Shown: in pieces, positions 23,195 through 35,497 of the stretch
Layout: each line of letters opens with the position of its first letter
How positions within the stretch are numbered: the first letter of the stretch is position 1
Assembly: GCA_011009095.1 (NCBI GenBank)
Contig: VTPC01000964.1
Span: 38,070-102,069 of the forward strand
Origin: Ignelater luminosus
Lineage: Eukaryota > Arthropoda > Insecta > Coleoptera > Elateridae
Length of the DNA stretch: 64,000 bases
Direction: 5' to 3'
Notes under the pieces: generated by a model
Seen by the model: the letters and a program-made list of their open reading frames with translations, nothing else
Databases searched by the model: none
What the model was told of the DNA's origin: nothing
Translations under genes and position numbers: made by a program

Positions 23195-24593
23195 TCATAA
23201 ACGCTTAAGTGTTCGTTTCTTTTCTTTAAGAATCTTTTTCTTTTCTGCAGTTAGTTTTTTATCACCTGCATGCTTTTTCGCTAAAGGACCTTCAGGTGCT
23301 CCCATCTTTGGTACTTTTTGAGGCTGTAAAAAAATATAATAAAAGGGTTATTAGGATCAATTTTAAATTCAACTAAATTAGTTCAAGAATTACATCAATT
23401 GAATTAAAAAAAGTCATTAGGCTACTGTTTTTATAAACAATGTAGAAATCCTAACTTTCCAAGTAATGAGAATTGAAGTAATTTAAATTCTTTAAATTAC
23501 TAATGATTGTTATCAAAGGCTTAGGCCAACACTTGTGCACTTTTAACAAGAAATGGCATCCTAATATCTACGTTAAAAGAACTTCTTTGCGCTGTCTTGA
23601 TGAAATATGACTGCTTCAAGTTTGTTAATACAGTATTTAACTATTTACAATGTATCATTTTGAAAGAAAACCATTTCAATTAGTATGTATACAAACTTGT
23701 AACTAATATTTTATGTAAAATTCATGTATACACTTGATTACCTGAGCATGTATTTCAGTCATCATTTTTGCTCTTTGGGAGTAATCATCATAATGCTCTA
23801 ACAATAATTTCCCTGCTTCTTCATTTAATGCTGATTCAGCATTTGGTACAATTAATAGGCATTTTATAGTCTGAAACGTCAATTCTTTTAATATTGCTCA
23901 ACTTAATATACAGGGTGTTAGTAAACAATGCCAACAAACTGATTCAACTTTTAAGTGCATAGTGCATGAAGACTGACAACTCTGATCATAGGTTCCATTT
24001 GGAAAAATACTTGTCTAATCTCCAACAATAATTTATTGTATCAGTTTATCAGTATCATTTACTAACACCCTGTAAATGTAAATAGTTACCAATAAAATAT
24101 GTTTAATTCCGAGATCTGGTTTCCAGTCTTTTTTAAGAGTGTTAACGCAAATTTCACCATTCGCAGCAACATTAGGATGAAAAATTTTTGTAAGAAAGAA
24201 CGCTTTTGGTGGCATTTGTGGAAAGTCTTTACTGAGAGCCAATTTTACTTTGAAAAGGCCGCCCATGTAAGGTGTACCTAAACATATTAAAATTATATTT
24301 TTAAAATAAAATCTACAATTCTCGAATACTAATTACCCGCAGGTCCATCAATAAAGGCCTGAATATCCGTTACATCTTCTTCATTTATTTGAACTTTTAC
24401 ACCTTCTGGAGGATTTGCAACTAATTCTTGCATTTCTCGTACTACACTTCTAATGGTTTGTGGTGATAGATTTTCCACATTATTTGACATCTATAAAGGT
24501 GTATTATCAGGTAAGAAGTGCAGGAAAAACCAAAAAGTAAATATTCTAATATTTACTTAACTGTAGTTCACTTACCGAACTTACTGACGCCAT
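23195..24593 (-). CDS. UBE2S: Ubiquitin-conjugating enzyme E2 S
   Basis: E2 enzyme that elongates Lys11-linked ubiquitin chains with the anaphase-promoting complex. Exons 24593-24576, 24490-24337, 24277-24090, 23870-23742 and 23323-23195 encode 205 residues. The UBC fold contains [20 protein letters not shown]; Cys101 is the expected catalytic cysteine. Family marks are an N-terminal [11 protein letters not shown] and the Lys-rich tail ending [10 protein letters not shown], the C-terminal peptide UBE2S uses to bind the APC/C. Exon 1 encodes only MASVSS; a second ATG begins exon 2, so a six-residue-shorter form is possible. Intron 3 (23871-24089) contains a complete 162-bp mobile element. Divergent from ARL6IP1. 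Confidence 0.97.
23911..24072. mobile_element. CAGGGTGTTAGTAAA miniature element in a UBE2S intron
   Basis: A 162-bp element flanked by TA: left end CAGGGTGTTAGTAAACAATG, right end ATCATTTACTAACACCCTG, inverted repeats that also share an inner CAAACTGAT / ATCAGTTT. It fills most of the 219-base third intron of UBE2S, so the intron must have been very short before insertion. The same termini occur at 11659-12970. Confidence 0.8.
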
Positions 24594-25120
24594 TTCTACG
24601 TTTTGGGATATATTTGATATAATATCCTTCTGTATAAAATGATAAAATTTTCTAAAATGTCTGTAAAATCTAAAATAAAACGTCACACTAGCAGTTATAT
24701 GTAACGCAAACAGATTTCAAATCGAGTAGCCATTGCTGTAGCCTCGAACCCAAAATAAGCTTTACAAAAATATCACAAAAATACACACAACTTTATAGCG
24801 AAATTAATTTTTCTTTATATGTTAATCTTTCCTTATCTATCTACTTCCTAAAACAAATAATCTTAATAACAAACTAACTAAATAATGTTGATTTTTAAAT
24901 TTTTTCCTAAATATCTAGTTTAGTTTCTTACCAGAATTCTAGAAATCTTTAATGACAACTGCATTATCGACACTTGCGTCTGCGCATTGTCATCCTAGTT
25001 TATTTCCTAAACAATTTTTGAATAAACGGTTTAAAAATCAAGTCGTAGAAGGCCAAAAAAAGGATTAGAACTGACAGTTGGACTGGTGGACGAAGTTTTT
25101 ATGATAATACATATCTCATA
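24594..25120. promoter_or_regulatory. Divergent promoter region, UBE2S and ARL6IP1
   Basis: The two start codons are 527 bases apart and point away from each other, so both promoters lie here. No TATA box or known element can be defended by eye. Confidence 0.55.
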
Positions 25121-26100
25121 ATGGAAGATCAGGTATTTAATATAAATTTTTAAAAATCTAAATTACCTAAAATTCTGTAAACGCTTCATCATATTAGGAT
25201 GCAATTGCACAGTTAATTCGGGAAGCTTATAATAAAACCCCTAAAGATTCTGGCTTCCAAAATGATAAAAATAATATTGGCCACGTAGAAAATGACAAAC
25301 CCTTAATTGCCAAGAAACCTTCAACCCATGACCTTTTATCTGAATTGGTAGTTGCAAGGATAATATATAGGTTTAATGAGGTTAATGTAATTTTGTTTGT
25401 TTTAAGGAAGCACAAGTTGTAAGACTGAAACATTCATTAGAATGCTGGCGAGAAATTGTCGTTCCAATATTTTCAATTTTATTATGGGAGAAAAACTGGT
25501 ACCCAGGTGCTATTGTTGGAGGTATTTATAGATACGTTACCTCATTATACAATTCTAATCATCTATTTAATAGGCACCACATTTCTGTTTTTGAGCTTGT
25601 GGATTTTGGATCCTAGCGTTCTGACTACATTTGCCATATTAGGTTTAACTGCCGCTATTAGTGATTACCTAGTTCCTACACTGACAGCTACATTGTTTAA
25701 ATCGGATTCTTGGAATAATGTGAAAGAAAGAGCATATGATGAATTCTGTAGAGCAGTTGTAGTATACAAGGCAAAGATTACTTTGTCTTGTGCATCTTTC
25801 TATGTAATGCGAACAAGTAGACCCAAATTTGTAAGTATTCTTGCATTTTCTTTTTTCTATTAATTAAAAATGTAACTAATTCTTTTCTAGTTTTATGGTT
25901 GTATGATTTTAACATTGGCTTTATTGGCATGGATAGGGAACAGCTTTAATAACTTGTTTTTGACTTATTTACTGGTTACTGTTGTACTTTTGATTCCTGG
26001 AATGGAACATCATGGTATTTTACATAAATATGGAACAGTCCTTACACAAAAAATATCCGATTGTGCGTTTCTAAAGGGTTCTCATATCAAGAAGGAATAA
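25121..26100 (+). CDS. ARL6IP1: ARL6-interacting protein 1 (ER-shaping membrane protein)
   Basis: Reticulon-like tetraspan protein of the endoplasmic reticulum that curves and shapes tubules. Exons 25121-25132 (MEDQ), 25198-25347, 25407-25521, 25574-25830 and 25891-26100 encode 247 residues, somewhat longer than the roughly 200 of vertebrates owing to a longer N-terminus. Recognisable features are SLECWREIVVPIFSILLWEK, a pair of hydrophobic hairpins (LFLSLWILDPSVLTTFAILG, then ISDYLVPTLTA; later MILTLALLAWIGNSFNNLFL and TYLLVTVVLLIPGMEHHGIL) and a basic end (KGSHIKKE), as in the family. Intron 3 is only 52 bases. Divergent from UBE2S and convergent with the coiled-coil gene. Confidence 0.93.
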
Positions 26101-26592
26101 ATTATTTATTTTGTTTTTCTGAAGTGTATTTTCAAACTGTCCTTAGTTAATTTTGTGTTTTATTAGGAAAGTAATGTACCTATCATGACTGTTATGTAGT
26201 CACTTTTTTTTTAAGTAGGTTATTAAATTACATTTAGTTATCTTGTATGTGATGAATTATTCTTGCAGTAATTCTGGAACTGATTTAATAGTTTAATAGT
26301 TAAAATTGCATCTCCAAACAATTGATGTACTTGGATACAATTTTAACATTGTAGTAATATAATGTTTCCTCCGTGATATTTTGTCATAACAAGCAATGTG
26401 GTTTTATCTAAGAAATACATACGTTATAATAAACACAATCTAATTTTAATTCAATTTTATAAAGTAAAATGAAAGAAGGCTCTACGTTGATGCGTATATT
26501 TAGAATTAAAATGAAAATAATTGATACAAAAATATAAGTTAGTTGTAAAAATACAAATTAACTTTATCAACTTAAAACATCCTGCTTAGGGA

Positions 26593-29500
26593 TCATTCTT
26601 TTAAATTGCAAGTCAAAGATCCTGAGTACTGATCTGCTTTTTTACGCAGCATGTGTTCCATCAAAGTATTGAATTTTTCTCTGCGTGCTTCTTCTTCATC
26701 TGTAATAGTTTGCGAACAGGTGGTGCATAAAAATGTATTTTCTGTATTTAATTGTTGTGAACATTTGCAATCTGTGTTGTCATCAACTTTTTGCGTACTT
26801 ATAGTTCGTGTTTGAATTACTTCATGATGAAACTGTAAAAATATGTGGATATAATTAATTGTCTCGAGACCAATTTTTATGTTTTAAAATTCTTATATTT
26901 TATAATGTAAAAATTGTGAGATTTCTCAAATACAGGCTGATCAAAAGTTAAATTTCATAAATATTATACACGATCATCCCAGGATAAGTGGTGCTCAACA
27001 TAAAAATGTCCAGGCCATAAAAACTGACAACTGACCTATTACAGTAGACAGTGGTAGATGAAATTTCATTGATGCCCTCATCAAGTCTTTTAATCTCTCC
27101 AGATTCTTGTCAAAATTGACTGAGAAAGTGTGACGTCATCGGCCGGTGTTGTTATGGTAACACGTTCCAAACAATGAATACTTTTTGGTAGATATAATTA
27201 AGAAATACTATCATTATAAACAGCATTACTTACTTGATAAACACTAATAAGCCAATAAATATATATTATAATAAATAGTTTAAACTATTTTCACAAAAAC
27301 ACGTAATATCTCGTATGTTAAAAACTTTTGTTTAGAACGTAAACGTCACAGATGACGACACTACTTGGGCAGTGAATTGCATACAGAATGAAAATATCAA
27401 ATTTCCATGGCCAAGCCTTGTGTAAAAAGGTCATGAAGAGTAAATTGCATCATATTTATTATGTTTACTGACATTTCTAGGTTATGTTTGCTGGTTATGC
27501 AATTGTGTTGTTGTTAAATTGACATATTTATATGTCTAAAAGTTACATTAAGCTATAAGACACAACCTGCTCATGACCTCTTTAGAACTGAAATTTGTTG
27601 AATCATTTTATATGGATGTTGGGAAATTCCATTTGCAATTCTGATATTCTAATAGGCTAAAGACAGCTGTTACCCAAAGCTTTATAGGTATTTAAGGGAC
27701 GCCCTGTATATTTTTTAATCTGGAGTTCTGTTTTATTTGTAGTCAATTTTTATCTTATGATATTTGGTGCAATTTTAAAACTAAAGTTTGAGACAAGCTA
27801 ACAAATATTGAAAAGTAAAACAAAATAAAATAATTAAAACTTTTAATCAGCGCTAATAATTTTTGACAGTGGTACACAATATCACAAGTTCATAACCACA
27901 AACTAAATGCCAATAGCATAAAAATACTACAACAGAACTGACTGTGATGATCACTTCTAATTTTTCGAACTGTTAACTTGAATACCTACTGTATGATTGA
28001 ATAAAGATTGAATTGGAGTAGGCTGTGATTGAACTTGTTGGTTGGCAACATTGATGAATGACATTTTGAAAACTTAAGTTAATTTCATAGAAATATAAAT
28101 GGGAGATTGACAGAGTGATTTTCCTGAAGGGAGACAAAAAGAAGATAAAACTGTTAATCTTTCTAGTAAAAACCATTTTGAATTTTTAAAAATAATAAAA
28201 CAAATATAAAATTAAAAAAATTAAATTCTATTAAGTTAACCTAGCTTTTAGAAATGTCATGTCCATTCATCGATATTTAAATTATTGTTGCCAATCAAGC
28301 AAGTTGCTCACACTTCAGTACATTTTATTAGAGCTGACTTTACTGAATAGAATTAATAAAATGCAAAACTAATAAACTATAATTATAAAACCCTACTTCT
28401 TACATACCCACTAATTTATTCCAGTATAATAATCCTAGGACTACTATCGAAATCGAATAAATATTCATGAGTCATCATTGTACTGTATTCTTACTAAAAT
28501 TATAAATGGTATTCAACTTACCTCTTTTTGTAAATTTGTATCCTCTGTTTTTGTGTAAGTACAACTATTAAGTTCTTTTTCTACTTTTTCAGTATTATCT
28601 ACTTTACTTTTAATGTTTTGCGATTTTTTCTTTTCTTTATTATTTACTAAATTTAGTGGTTTTTTGTTGTGACAAAGGCGTGATACAGTAGGTGATCTTA
28701 CTTCTGATTTAGGTCGCTTTAAATGTTTTATTTCTTTTGCTAACCGTGTTATGTTATTGCTATAAATTATAAAAGTTACATTTATTAGAAAATAAAAATG
28801 AAGTAGGTGTAGCTACTACGTACTCTTTCTGTTTTAATAAATTACTTGTTCTGTCTTGTTCTGTTTGTAAACTTGAAATAGTAACTTTTAGTTGATCGAC
28901 TTCACTTAACATATCCATAAAATAATTTTGCAGCTGTAAAATTTCTTGATGAGGTGTATCACATAATAATTCGTTTCGTTCTAAATCACTTTCAGGACTT
29001 CCACTTTTTCTAGTACAAGGTGATAACATGTTTGATCTATTATTTTTTAAATTTTCAATAATAGACAGAAGATGGTCTCTTGGTAATCCATCATATTGAG
29101 CTGTAAATTGCATACATAAGGAATTGTCTTAAAAGTGAATTTTATTACCTTTTGTATCATTGTTTGTATATCTAATATGGTTGATGTTATTAGCAAGTTT
29201 ATGTGCATATAGATGCGCTCTATCAGCTGATATTGAACGTCGTACTGCCCCTGTTCTATAAGAAAATTTATTGTATATTTTTTTAACTTATCTGTGAATG
29301 TAATAAAATACCTTTTTAAAGAGTCTGCCTCTAAGCCAAATGTTTCAGTACCTTCTGTGGTATCACACATTGACGAAGACTTTAAGTTAAAATCTACCGA
29401 TTTTGTGCAATCACTCTTCTCTGAATTATCTTGTTCTTGTTCATAATAAGGTAAATTTATGTCACATTTGTTGCTATTCTCATTTTGCCTGGAAGAATAT

Positions 29501-29889
29501 TTTTTCTTATCTGCCGTTTTAACAGAATACAATCTTTTAGTTTGTAGATCATTCTGAAGCCTTTTGATTGTACATTCCTTTTCAATTAAAGTCTTTTCTA
29601 GATTGAAGTTGAGTTCTTGCAAATTTATTATCATTGATGCACCTCTCTCTGATATAACTTTTCTTACAAATAATGACTACAATATACCTTTACAAGTTAA
29701 AAGAATCAGAATGTTTTAGAAATTAATTACCTTTCGAGGATCAAGTAGTGTTTCAATTTGTTTGTCTCTCTTATTAACTTCATTCTGGAGCTTTCGTATT
29801 TTAACTTTCAATAACTGATTTTCTTCTCTAATAGCTGCTAATTCTTTTTTCAAATGTAGTATATCAAGTTTCAAATCTTGAGTTAAATC
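26593..29889 (-). CDS. Coiled-coil protein, first exon unresolved
   Basis: Exons 29889-29731, 29646-29312, 29255-29149, 29100-28824, 28759-28522 and 26832-26593 join in phase into about 451 residues after the missing start. The N-terminal part is a long coiled coil (KLDILHLKKELAAIREENQL; IRKLQNEVNKRDKQIETLL). A basic patch follows (TGAVRRSISADRAHLYAHKL), then a second coil (LQLQNYFMDMLSEVDQLKV), a Lys-rich linker (KHLKRPKSEVRSP) and a C-terminal CKCS...FLCTTC motif that could bind a metal. I do not recognise the family; a centrosomal, ciliary or cytoskeletal role is only a guess from composition. The first exon must end in phase 0. A candidate ATG at 30060 (MAGKQ) has a GTAATT donor in phase 1, which fits only if an acceptor about 13 bases further in is used. 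Confidence 0.75.
26836..28521 (-). other. Long intron of the coiled-coil gene
   Basis: 1.7-kb intron between the last two coding exons; the other introns of this gene are under 120 bases. It carries an ACGCCCTG-TATAT terminus near 27700-27716 and a weak ATACAGGCTG start near 26933, which may mark an inserted repeat of about 780 bases. No coding signal. Confidence 0.45.
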
Positions 29890-30060
29890 CTGCAAAAAAT
29901 AAGCAAACAGATTTAAGTTATATGCATTATGTTTCGCTTATTACACTTTGACGGAACATTTATTTATGATTAAACGAATGAAAAAGTGCAAACATGAAGT
30001 TAACTTTTATTGTAATGGTTTACACATCAATAATTTTAATTACTTTGTTTTCCCGCCATA

Positions 30061-30472
30061 TTGTTTAAAGATTGTCAATTAGACGTTGCTAGGCAACACT
30101 GAATCTGGAGTGACGTGTGAAAGCTGAAGGCACGATAACGTGAACTTTTGCGGAAAAGATGAATTATTACAGTATGTTACTAATCCTCATTTAGATCAAA
30201 ATAACTAAACTAGTAATCTTCCAAGTCTGTGTTTAATTATTCATTGTAATAATTCTATAAGGCTCTAGACGTATCTTTAAAGTTCCGACATCGGCCGCTT
30301 AGTCACTTCCTGAAAAGTGTAACTTGTTGGTGCAACTTAACCTGTAATTGGAAGAAGTAGCAGCAAGTAATAGTAAATATTATTGTCCTTTTCAAGACTA
30401 AATTAATTATTATTTATCACTACAGTTTGTCATTATTGTTTGTATGCAAGCAGAAGATATTTAACAGCAAAA
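30061..30472. promoter_or_regulatory. Divergent promoter region, coiled-coil gene and CSN7
   Basis: Lies between the presumed 5' end of the minus-strand coiled-coil gene and the CSN7 start. A short upstream open frame beginning ATGAATTATTACAG at about 30158 stops quickly and may be leader sequence. No TATA box evident. Confidence 0.5.
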
Positions 30473-31463
30473 ATGGTTGTGGAAAAACCTTCCCATTCGA
30501 GCAACCCTTTGGAACAGTTTGTTTTATTAGCTAAATCGGCGAAAGGAGCTGCTTGTGTAGAGCTAATCAAACAAGTATTAGAAACTCCAGGAGTGTATGT
30601 TTTTGGAGAATTACTTGACATGCCAAATGTGCAAGAGGTAAAGTTGATAGTGATTTAAGGGTAATTACAGACTTGATTTCTTGTTCTTTTTGTTGTAAAA
30701 TAGCTCGCAACTGGGGTAAATAGTACTTGTGCAAATACATTAAATTTATTTGCATATGGCACATACAAACAGTATGCAGCAGACAAAAGTAATTATCTAG
30801 AGTTAACAGCAGGTCAAAAGAAGAAATTACAGCACCTAACTATCGTTACGCTCGCAACACGATCGAAGGTGAGGAAGATATTTTTTTGTATAATCACAGT
30901 TAAAAGATTGTTTTAATTTTGCAGTGTATACCATACGGAACTTTGCTAGAGGAATTGGAGATTAAAAATGTTCGAGATCTTGAAGATTTGATTATTGAAG
31001 CAATTTATGCTGATATAATTCATGGAAAATTAGATCAAAAGAATAGCCAATTAGAAGTTGATTATGCTATTGGTAGAGATATAAGAGCTGAAGATATCAA
31101 TGTGATAGTAAGTTGCCTACAAGACTGGTGCACTGCTTGCGAAAATGTTTTAGTTTGTGTTGAATCTCAAATTCATCGTGCAAATACTGAAAAAAATCGT
31201 TGTGTTGAAAGGAAATCGAAAATCGAAAAAGAAGTTAGTGTAAATAGTGATAATTATTGTAGATATTATGTTAATTGTTTGGTTTTATTTAGATTGTTAA
31301 TATTAAGAAAACATTAAAAACACAACTGCAAGAACGTGCTGAGGGGTCTGACGAAGTGATGACTACAGATACACGCGAAGCAGCTGCCACTGGAGATAAG
31401 GGAAAGAAAACGTCTAAAGTTAAAGGTATAAGATCTGGTGGTAAGTTTTGGTTGAAGTCGTAA
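30473..31463 (+). CDS. COPS7: COP9 signalosome subunit 7
   Basis: Subunit of the COP9 signalosome, which removes NEDD8 from cullins and so controls cullin-RING ubiquitin ligases. Exons 30473-30637, 30704-30868, 30925-31233 and 31293-31463 encode 269 residues, against about 265-275 in animals. A PCI domain spans roughly residues 1-160, with [60 protein letters not shown] and [16 protein letters not shown] typical of CSN7. A helical region ([20 protein letters not shown]) follows and the C-terminus [13 protein letters not shown] matches the KGLRGSxKIW-type family end, which is why the GGTAAGT inside the last exon is read as coding, not as a donor. The start ATG at 30473 follows an in-frame stop-containing leader. 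Confidence 0.95.
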
Positions 31464-32802
31464 GCAGCTATATTAACATATTCTTTATGATGAAAGCTGA
31501 TGTTGCTCTGTAAGTGAATGCCGCTGTTTGGTATTTTAATTATAAATTATGTTATGATTTATTAGTGTTGTTTAATTGATTAGTTTGAAGTCTTTTGTCG
31601 ATATTTAGGTATAACTAATAGTGATTTTAATATTTTACCATAAATACTCACAGAACTATTGTCTAAAGTGTTATCACAGATTAGAGAAGAATTACTGTCT
31701 TATTAGGACTTGAACGATTTCTCTTTTCTTTTGTAAAGTTTATTATTTAAAAACTAGATTTGCAAATAACATTGATCTAATCTGTGATATTTAGCAAGTT
31801 TTTAAGAGTATGTGGGTTGGTTGTTTAGCGACATATTGGCTTGCAAAGTATTAAGTTGGTAGAGCAATCAAATAAAAGAATATTAAAAAGTATATTTAAA
31901 AATTAGTCTTTGGGAATTGATGCAAGCTCTTAAAATATTGCTTTATTACATAGTATTGAAAAACTTGAGTTTTCTTGAGACATATTAAATTTAATTGTAG
32001 TTCAAGAGATATCTAGAAGAAACGTTTTTAAGTTTTTACGATTTATTTAAGGAATGTTAAATAATTGTATCAGACTGTAACTACATTCTTCTTTTGATAT
32101 CAATTTCTGAATATTAAAGATTGCAATAAAACACGTTCTTTTTGTTTGGAATTTAGAATTTCTGCAGGAAACTCCAAGGAAATTGTTAATTCATTGAATC
32201 AGTTTAACCTTGGTTACCTTTTTTGGGAAGTCTAGGAATAAACGAGCCTCAATGCTGCTCATACAATTACAATGGGAGGATACACAAAATTACCAATACT
32301 TAATTTGTTTCTATTATATCTTTTGGTTCATTGGTCTTTGTATTGTTAGAATTCTATAGAAAACCAAATAGGATAGTTTAATGAAAAGATTTACCTATTA
32401 GTGGACTTTACTGAAACAGTTATGCACATATTCTTTTTAAAGAATAGAAGCAGTAAAAAATAAATGTAATTTTAATTATGAAATGAGTAGGACTAACCTT
32501 ATAATTGCTAGTACTAAGGTGTGGTTGCTAAACAAGATGTAGATGGAATTATTATTATTGCTCAAATACATATAAATTATGCAGAATAAAGGTAAGTGCA
32601 TATTAGCCTGCATCAGATGCATTGAATGAGCTCGTTTTGGATGCATTGTATTTGGCTGCATCAAACTGCACTTGTTGCTAAGTATTTTCATAAAATACTT
32701 TTTTTTCACGTTCGTTAAAAAAGTGCCATAGCGGTTCATTTTCTTCACACATTTGAGTGAAAAAAAATATTGTAACGTGTCACACACTAATTGTACATTT
32801 AA
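31464..32802. other. Intergenic DNA between CSN7 and the piggyBac element
   Basis: AT-rich, with no supported gene. Includes the CSN7 3' untranslated region. An imperfect GATGCATTGAATGAGC / GATGCATTG repeat occurs near 32618-32650. Ends with TTAA at 32799-32802, the left target site of the piggyBac-like element. Confidence 0.45.
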
Positions 32803-35497
32803 CCCATTTGTACCCAGTGGGTCGTTTTCGACCCTTCACACGCTTAATTTAATTACATACTTATTTTCCATAAAATAAGAGATCTGTTTGTTTTAAGCGT
32901 TAACATATACTACTGGCATTGTGTAGATATTATTATTTTTATTCTAGTACCTTGAGATTTATTTTAAAACATTAATACATTTCTGCGTTTATTTACGGTC
33001 GTGCAGTTAGTCGGAAACCATTAAATTTTACGATTCTAAGAGGCTAATAAACAACTTTTTTTTTGAATACTTCATTCAAAAAGTGTCATCTAGTAGTTCT
33101 GTAATTTCTAGTTGGTGAAAGATTTATTGCATTTTACGTTATTGTGTCTTAAAATCATTTGGGTCGGAAATGACCCACTGAGCACATAAAATGTGTTACA
33201 GCGCCGAGCCCTTAGTGGGTGCATAATCATATTCAGTAGCTATTCAGCTATTTGGTGTTCGACTGTTATTATTGTTTTACGCTAAAATTGTTGTTTGTGT
33301 ATATTACTTTCATAGTAATTTATATTGGATTTGTGCATTAGTTGTTATAGTGATAATTCTGTGATTTGTAAAATACTAAAATGAGTAATTTCAACGACTA
33401 CTGGGAAAGGTAATGAAAGTTTTTTGTATACATTTACTGTTTGTAATGCGTAATTTTATTCAACAGAAAACGTCCACTTACGGTTCACGAGCTCCTGGCT
33501 GAACTTGAGAATATAGAAGATGACAATCATTATAAGTACGATGTTTATATCACACCTCCAACGGATGCAGGAAATGATACAGACGAAGATTCAGGTGAAG
33601 AAGATTGTCAAGATCCGGATTGCCTAAATCGTAATCAGTTAGATGCCGAAGCTGAGCTTTATATCAATGATAAACCAGTAACGGAAGAGAGTAATGTTGA
33701 AGATAATACTCCTACTACAAGCAGTATACCCTCTAATCCACATAAAAAGTAAGAAAAGCAGCAAGCGTCATTCACGAGAAACCAAAGTGGGTGGTAGACG
33801 ATTTAAAAAATCCCATTTGTGAAAATTGGAGCGAGTCTTTTCTGCCGCCTATTTCACTAGGCGCCGAAAACCATTCTTTGGATTTCTTTGAACTCTTTTA
33901 TGCCTGCACAATTAGTTTTATTTCTTGTGAAACATACCATGCAATACGCAGCGTCAAAAAACAGACAATTAACGGTATCGGTTGAGGATATGTATGCCTT
34001 TTTAGGAATTTTATGTTAGTGGCTATAATGTTCTGCCTAGACGTCGTATGTATTGGGAAGAAAATGACGACGTTCAAAATCGTCTTATTTTCACCTCGAT
34101 GAGACGCAAAATGTTTGAAGACATTTTCAGAAACCTTCATGCAGCAGACAATAGTGTACTGGATCCTACAGATGGAATGGCCAAAGTTAGACCTCTTATA
34201 GTAGCACTAAATAGACTTTTTATGGATTATGCACCAATAGAACAATCTATATCAATAAATGAATCCATGATTCCCTATTTTGGTCGGCATGGGTGTAAGC
34301 AGTTCATCCGTGGTAAACCAATACGGTTTGGATTCAAGTCATGGGTAATGGCTACTCGTTTGGGCTATTGTTTGCAGTTTAACCTATACCAAGGTAGACG
34401 AGGTAACAACAAACAAGACTGCAGATTAGGGGAATCTGTTGTTTACAACTTTGCGGATGTCTTACAAACGCATTTCGAAAATCTGAAATTTTCATTGTTT
34501 TTCGACAACTTTTTTACATCTGTGAAACTTCTAACTACACTGGGAGAAAGAAGGATAGGTGGAACCGGCACGGTAAGGGTCAATAGAACAGGTAACTGCA
34601 ATTTGCCAAATGACCAATATTATAAAAAGACAGAAAGGGGGTCATACAATCACAAAATAGATGAGGCAAACAATATACTTGCTGTTAGGTGGAAAGATAA
34701 TAGTATAGTTACCTTACTGTCTAATCAGTATGGAGTAAAACTACTACAGAGCGCAGCTCGATATTCCGCAAAAGAAAAAAAGAAGGTTTACATACCACAA
34801 CCCAACGTTGTTTCCATGTATAACAAATACATGGGTGGTGTGGATCAGTTTGATAACATCGCCACCTACAGGATATCGATGCGGGGGAAAAAATGGTACA
34901 TGCCAATCATTATGTGGATGTTCGACACCGCAATGAATAACGCCTGGCAACTTGCAAGAAATGTAGGAAAGTCTCTTGACAATCTAGCATTCAGAAGAGA
35001 ATTTGCCCAAGCGTTGCTCAAAAAATATGGAAAGCTTCTGCTTAGAAATGGACCAACGTCAAGTTATTCCTATCCTTTAGCTGCGAGAAGAAATACCAAG
35101 CATATTATACTCACAAACCAACTGAGAAGAAGATGTGCTGTCTGTAAAAACAAAACGGTGAAGGCTTGTTCTACATCTCAAGTACCATTGCATGATAAAT
35201 GTTTTTCTGCATTCCATCCAAACAATTAGGTATTAAATAATATTATTTTTGTGTATTTTCTTCTAATAAAATAATTAAAAGTATGTTTAATTTGTATATT
35301 ACTTTATAGGCTTCTTATATCCCTCAGTACTAATTTTACTATTTATGTGCTCAGTGGGTCGTTAATGCCTCCAATTCACATTCCAATCAACTTAGAATTT
35401 TTTAAACAATTTTTGCAGTGATATAGGTCCATAAAAATGCCATAAGCTGAGAAAAAAAAATTGATTTCTAAAAAAAAAAATAGTGAGCACTAATGGG
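32803..35497 (+). mobile_element. piggyBac-like transposon, complete ends, broken transposase
   Basis: A 2.7-kb element flanked by TTAA on both sides (32799-32802 and 35498-35501). Terminal repeats are short and imperfect: CCCATTTGTACCCAGTGGG on the left against CCCATTAGTGCTCACTA (reverse complement of the right). An inner motif ATGACCCACTGAGCACATAA at about 33170 recurs inverted near 35345 (TTATGTGCTCAGTGGGTCG). Short ends, TTAA duplication and the encoded protein all define piggyBac. Confidence 0.95.
33381..35229 (+). pseudogene. piggyBac transposase, frameshifted N-terminal half
   Basis: DDE transposase of the piggyBac family. The N-terminus begins at 33381 (MSNFNDYWER), with a plausible 57-base intron 33410-33466, followed by an acidic segment. 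The frame breaks near 33747, is regained in another frame near 33771 (KPKWVVDDLKNPICENWSES), shifts again near 33900, and reaches a stop near 34015. The rest, 34048-35229, is one intact frame of 393 codons with the catalytic core (YFGRHGCKQFIRGKPIRFGF, SLFFDNFFTS, MGGVDQFDN) and a C-terminal cysteine-rich domain (RCAVCKNKTVKACSTSQVPL, HDKCF). Of the three catalytic Asp positions, the second (GAC 34504) and third (GAT 34843) are present; the first is AAT (Asn) at 34258. The copy is recent but not functional as it stands. Confidence 0.9.

Noticed and set aside
31439..31445. GGTAAGT at the end of the CSN7 coding region as a splice donor
   Set aside because: Reading through gives GGKFWLKS and a stop, which matches the known CSN7 C-terminus, so it is coding.
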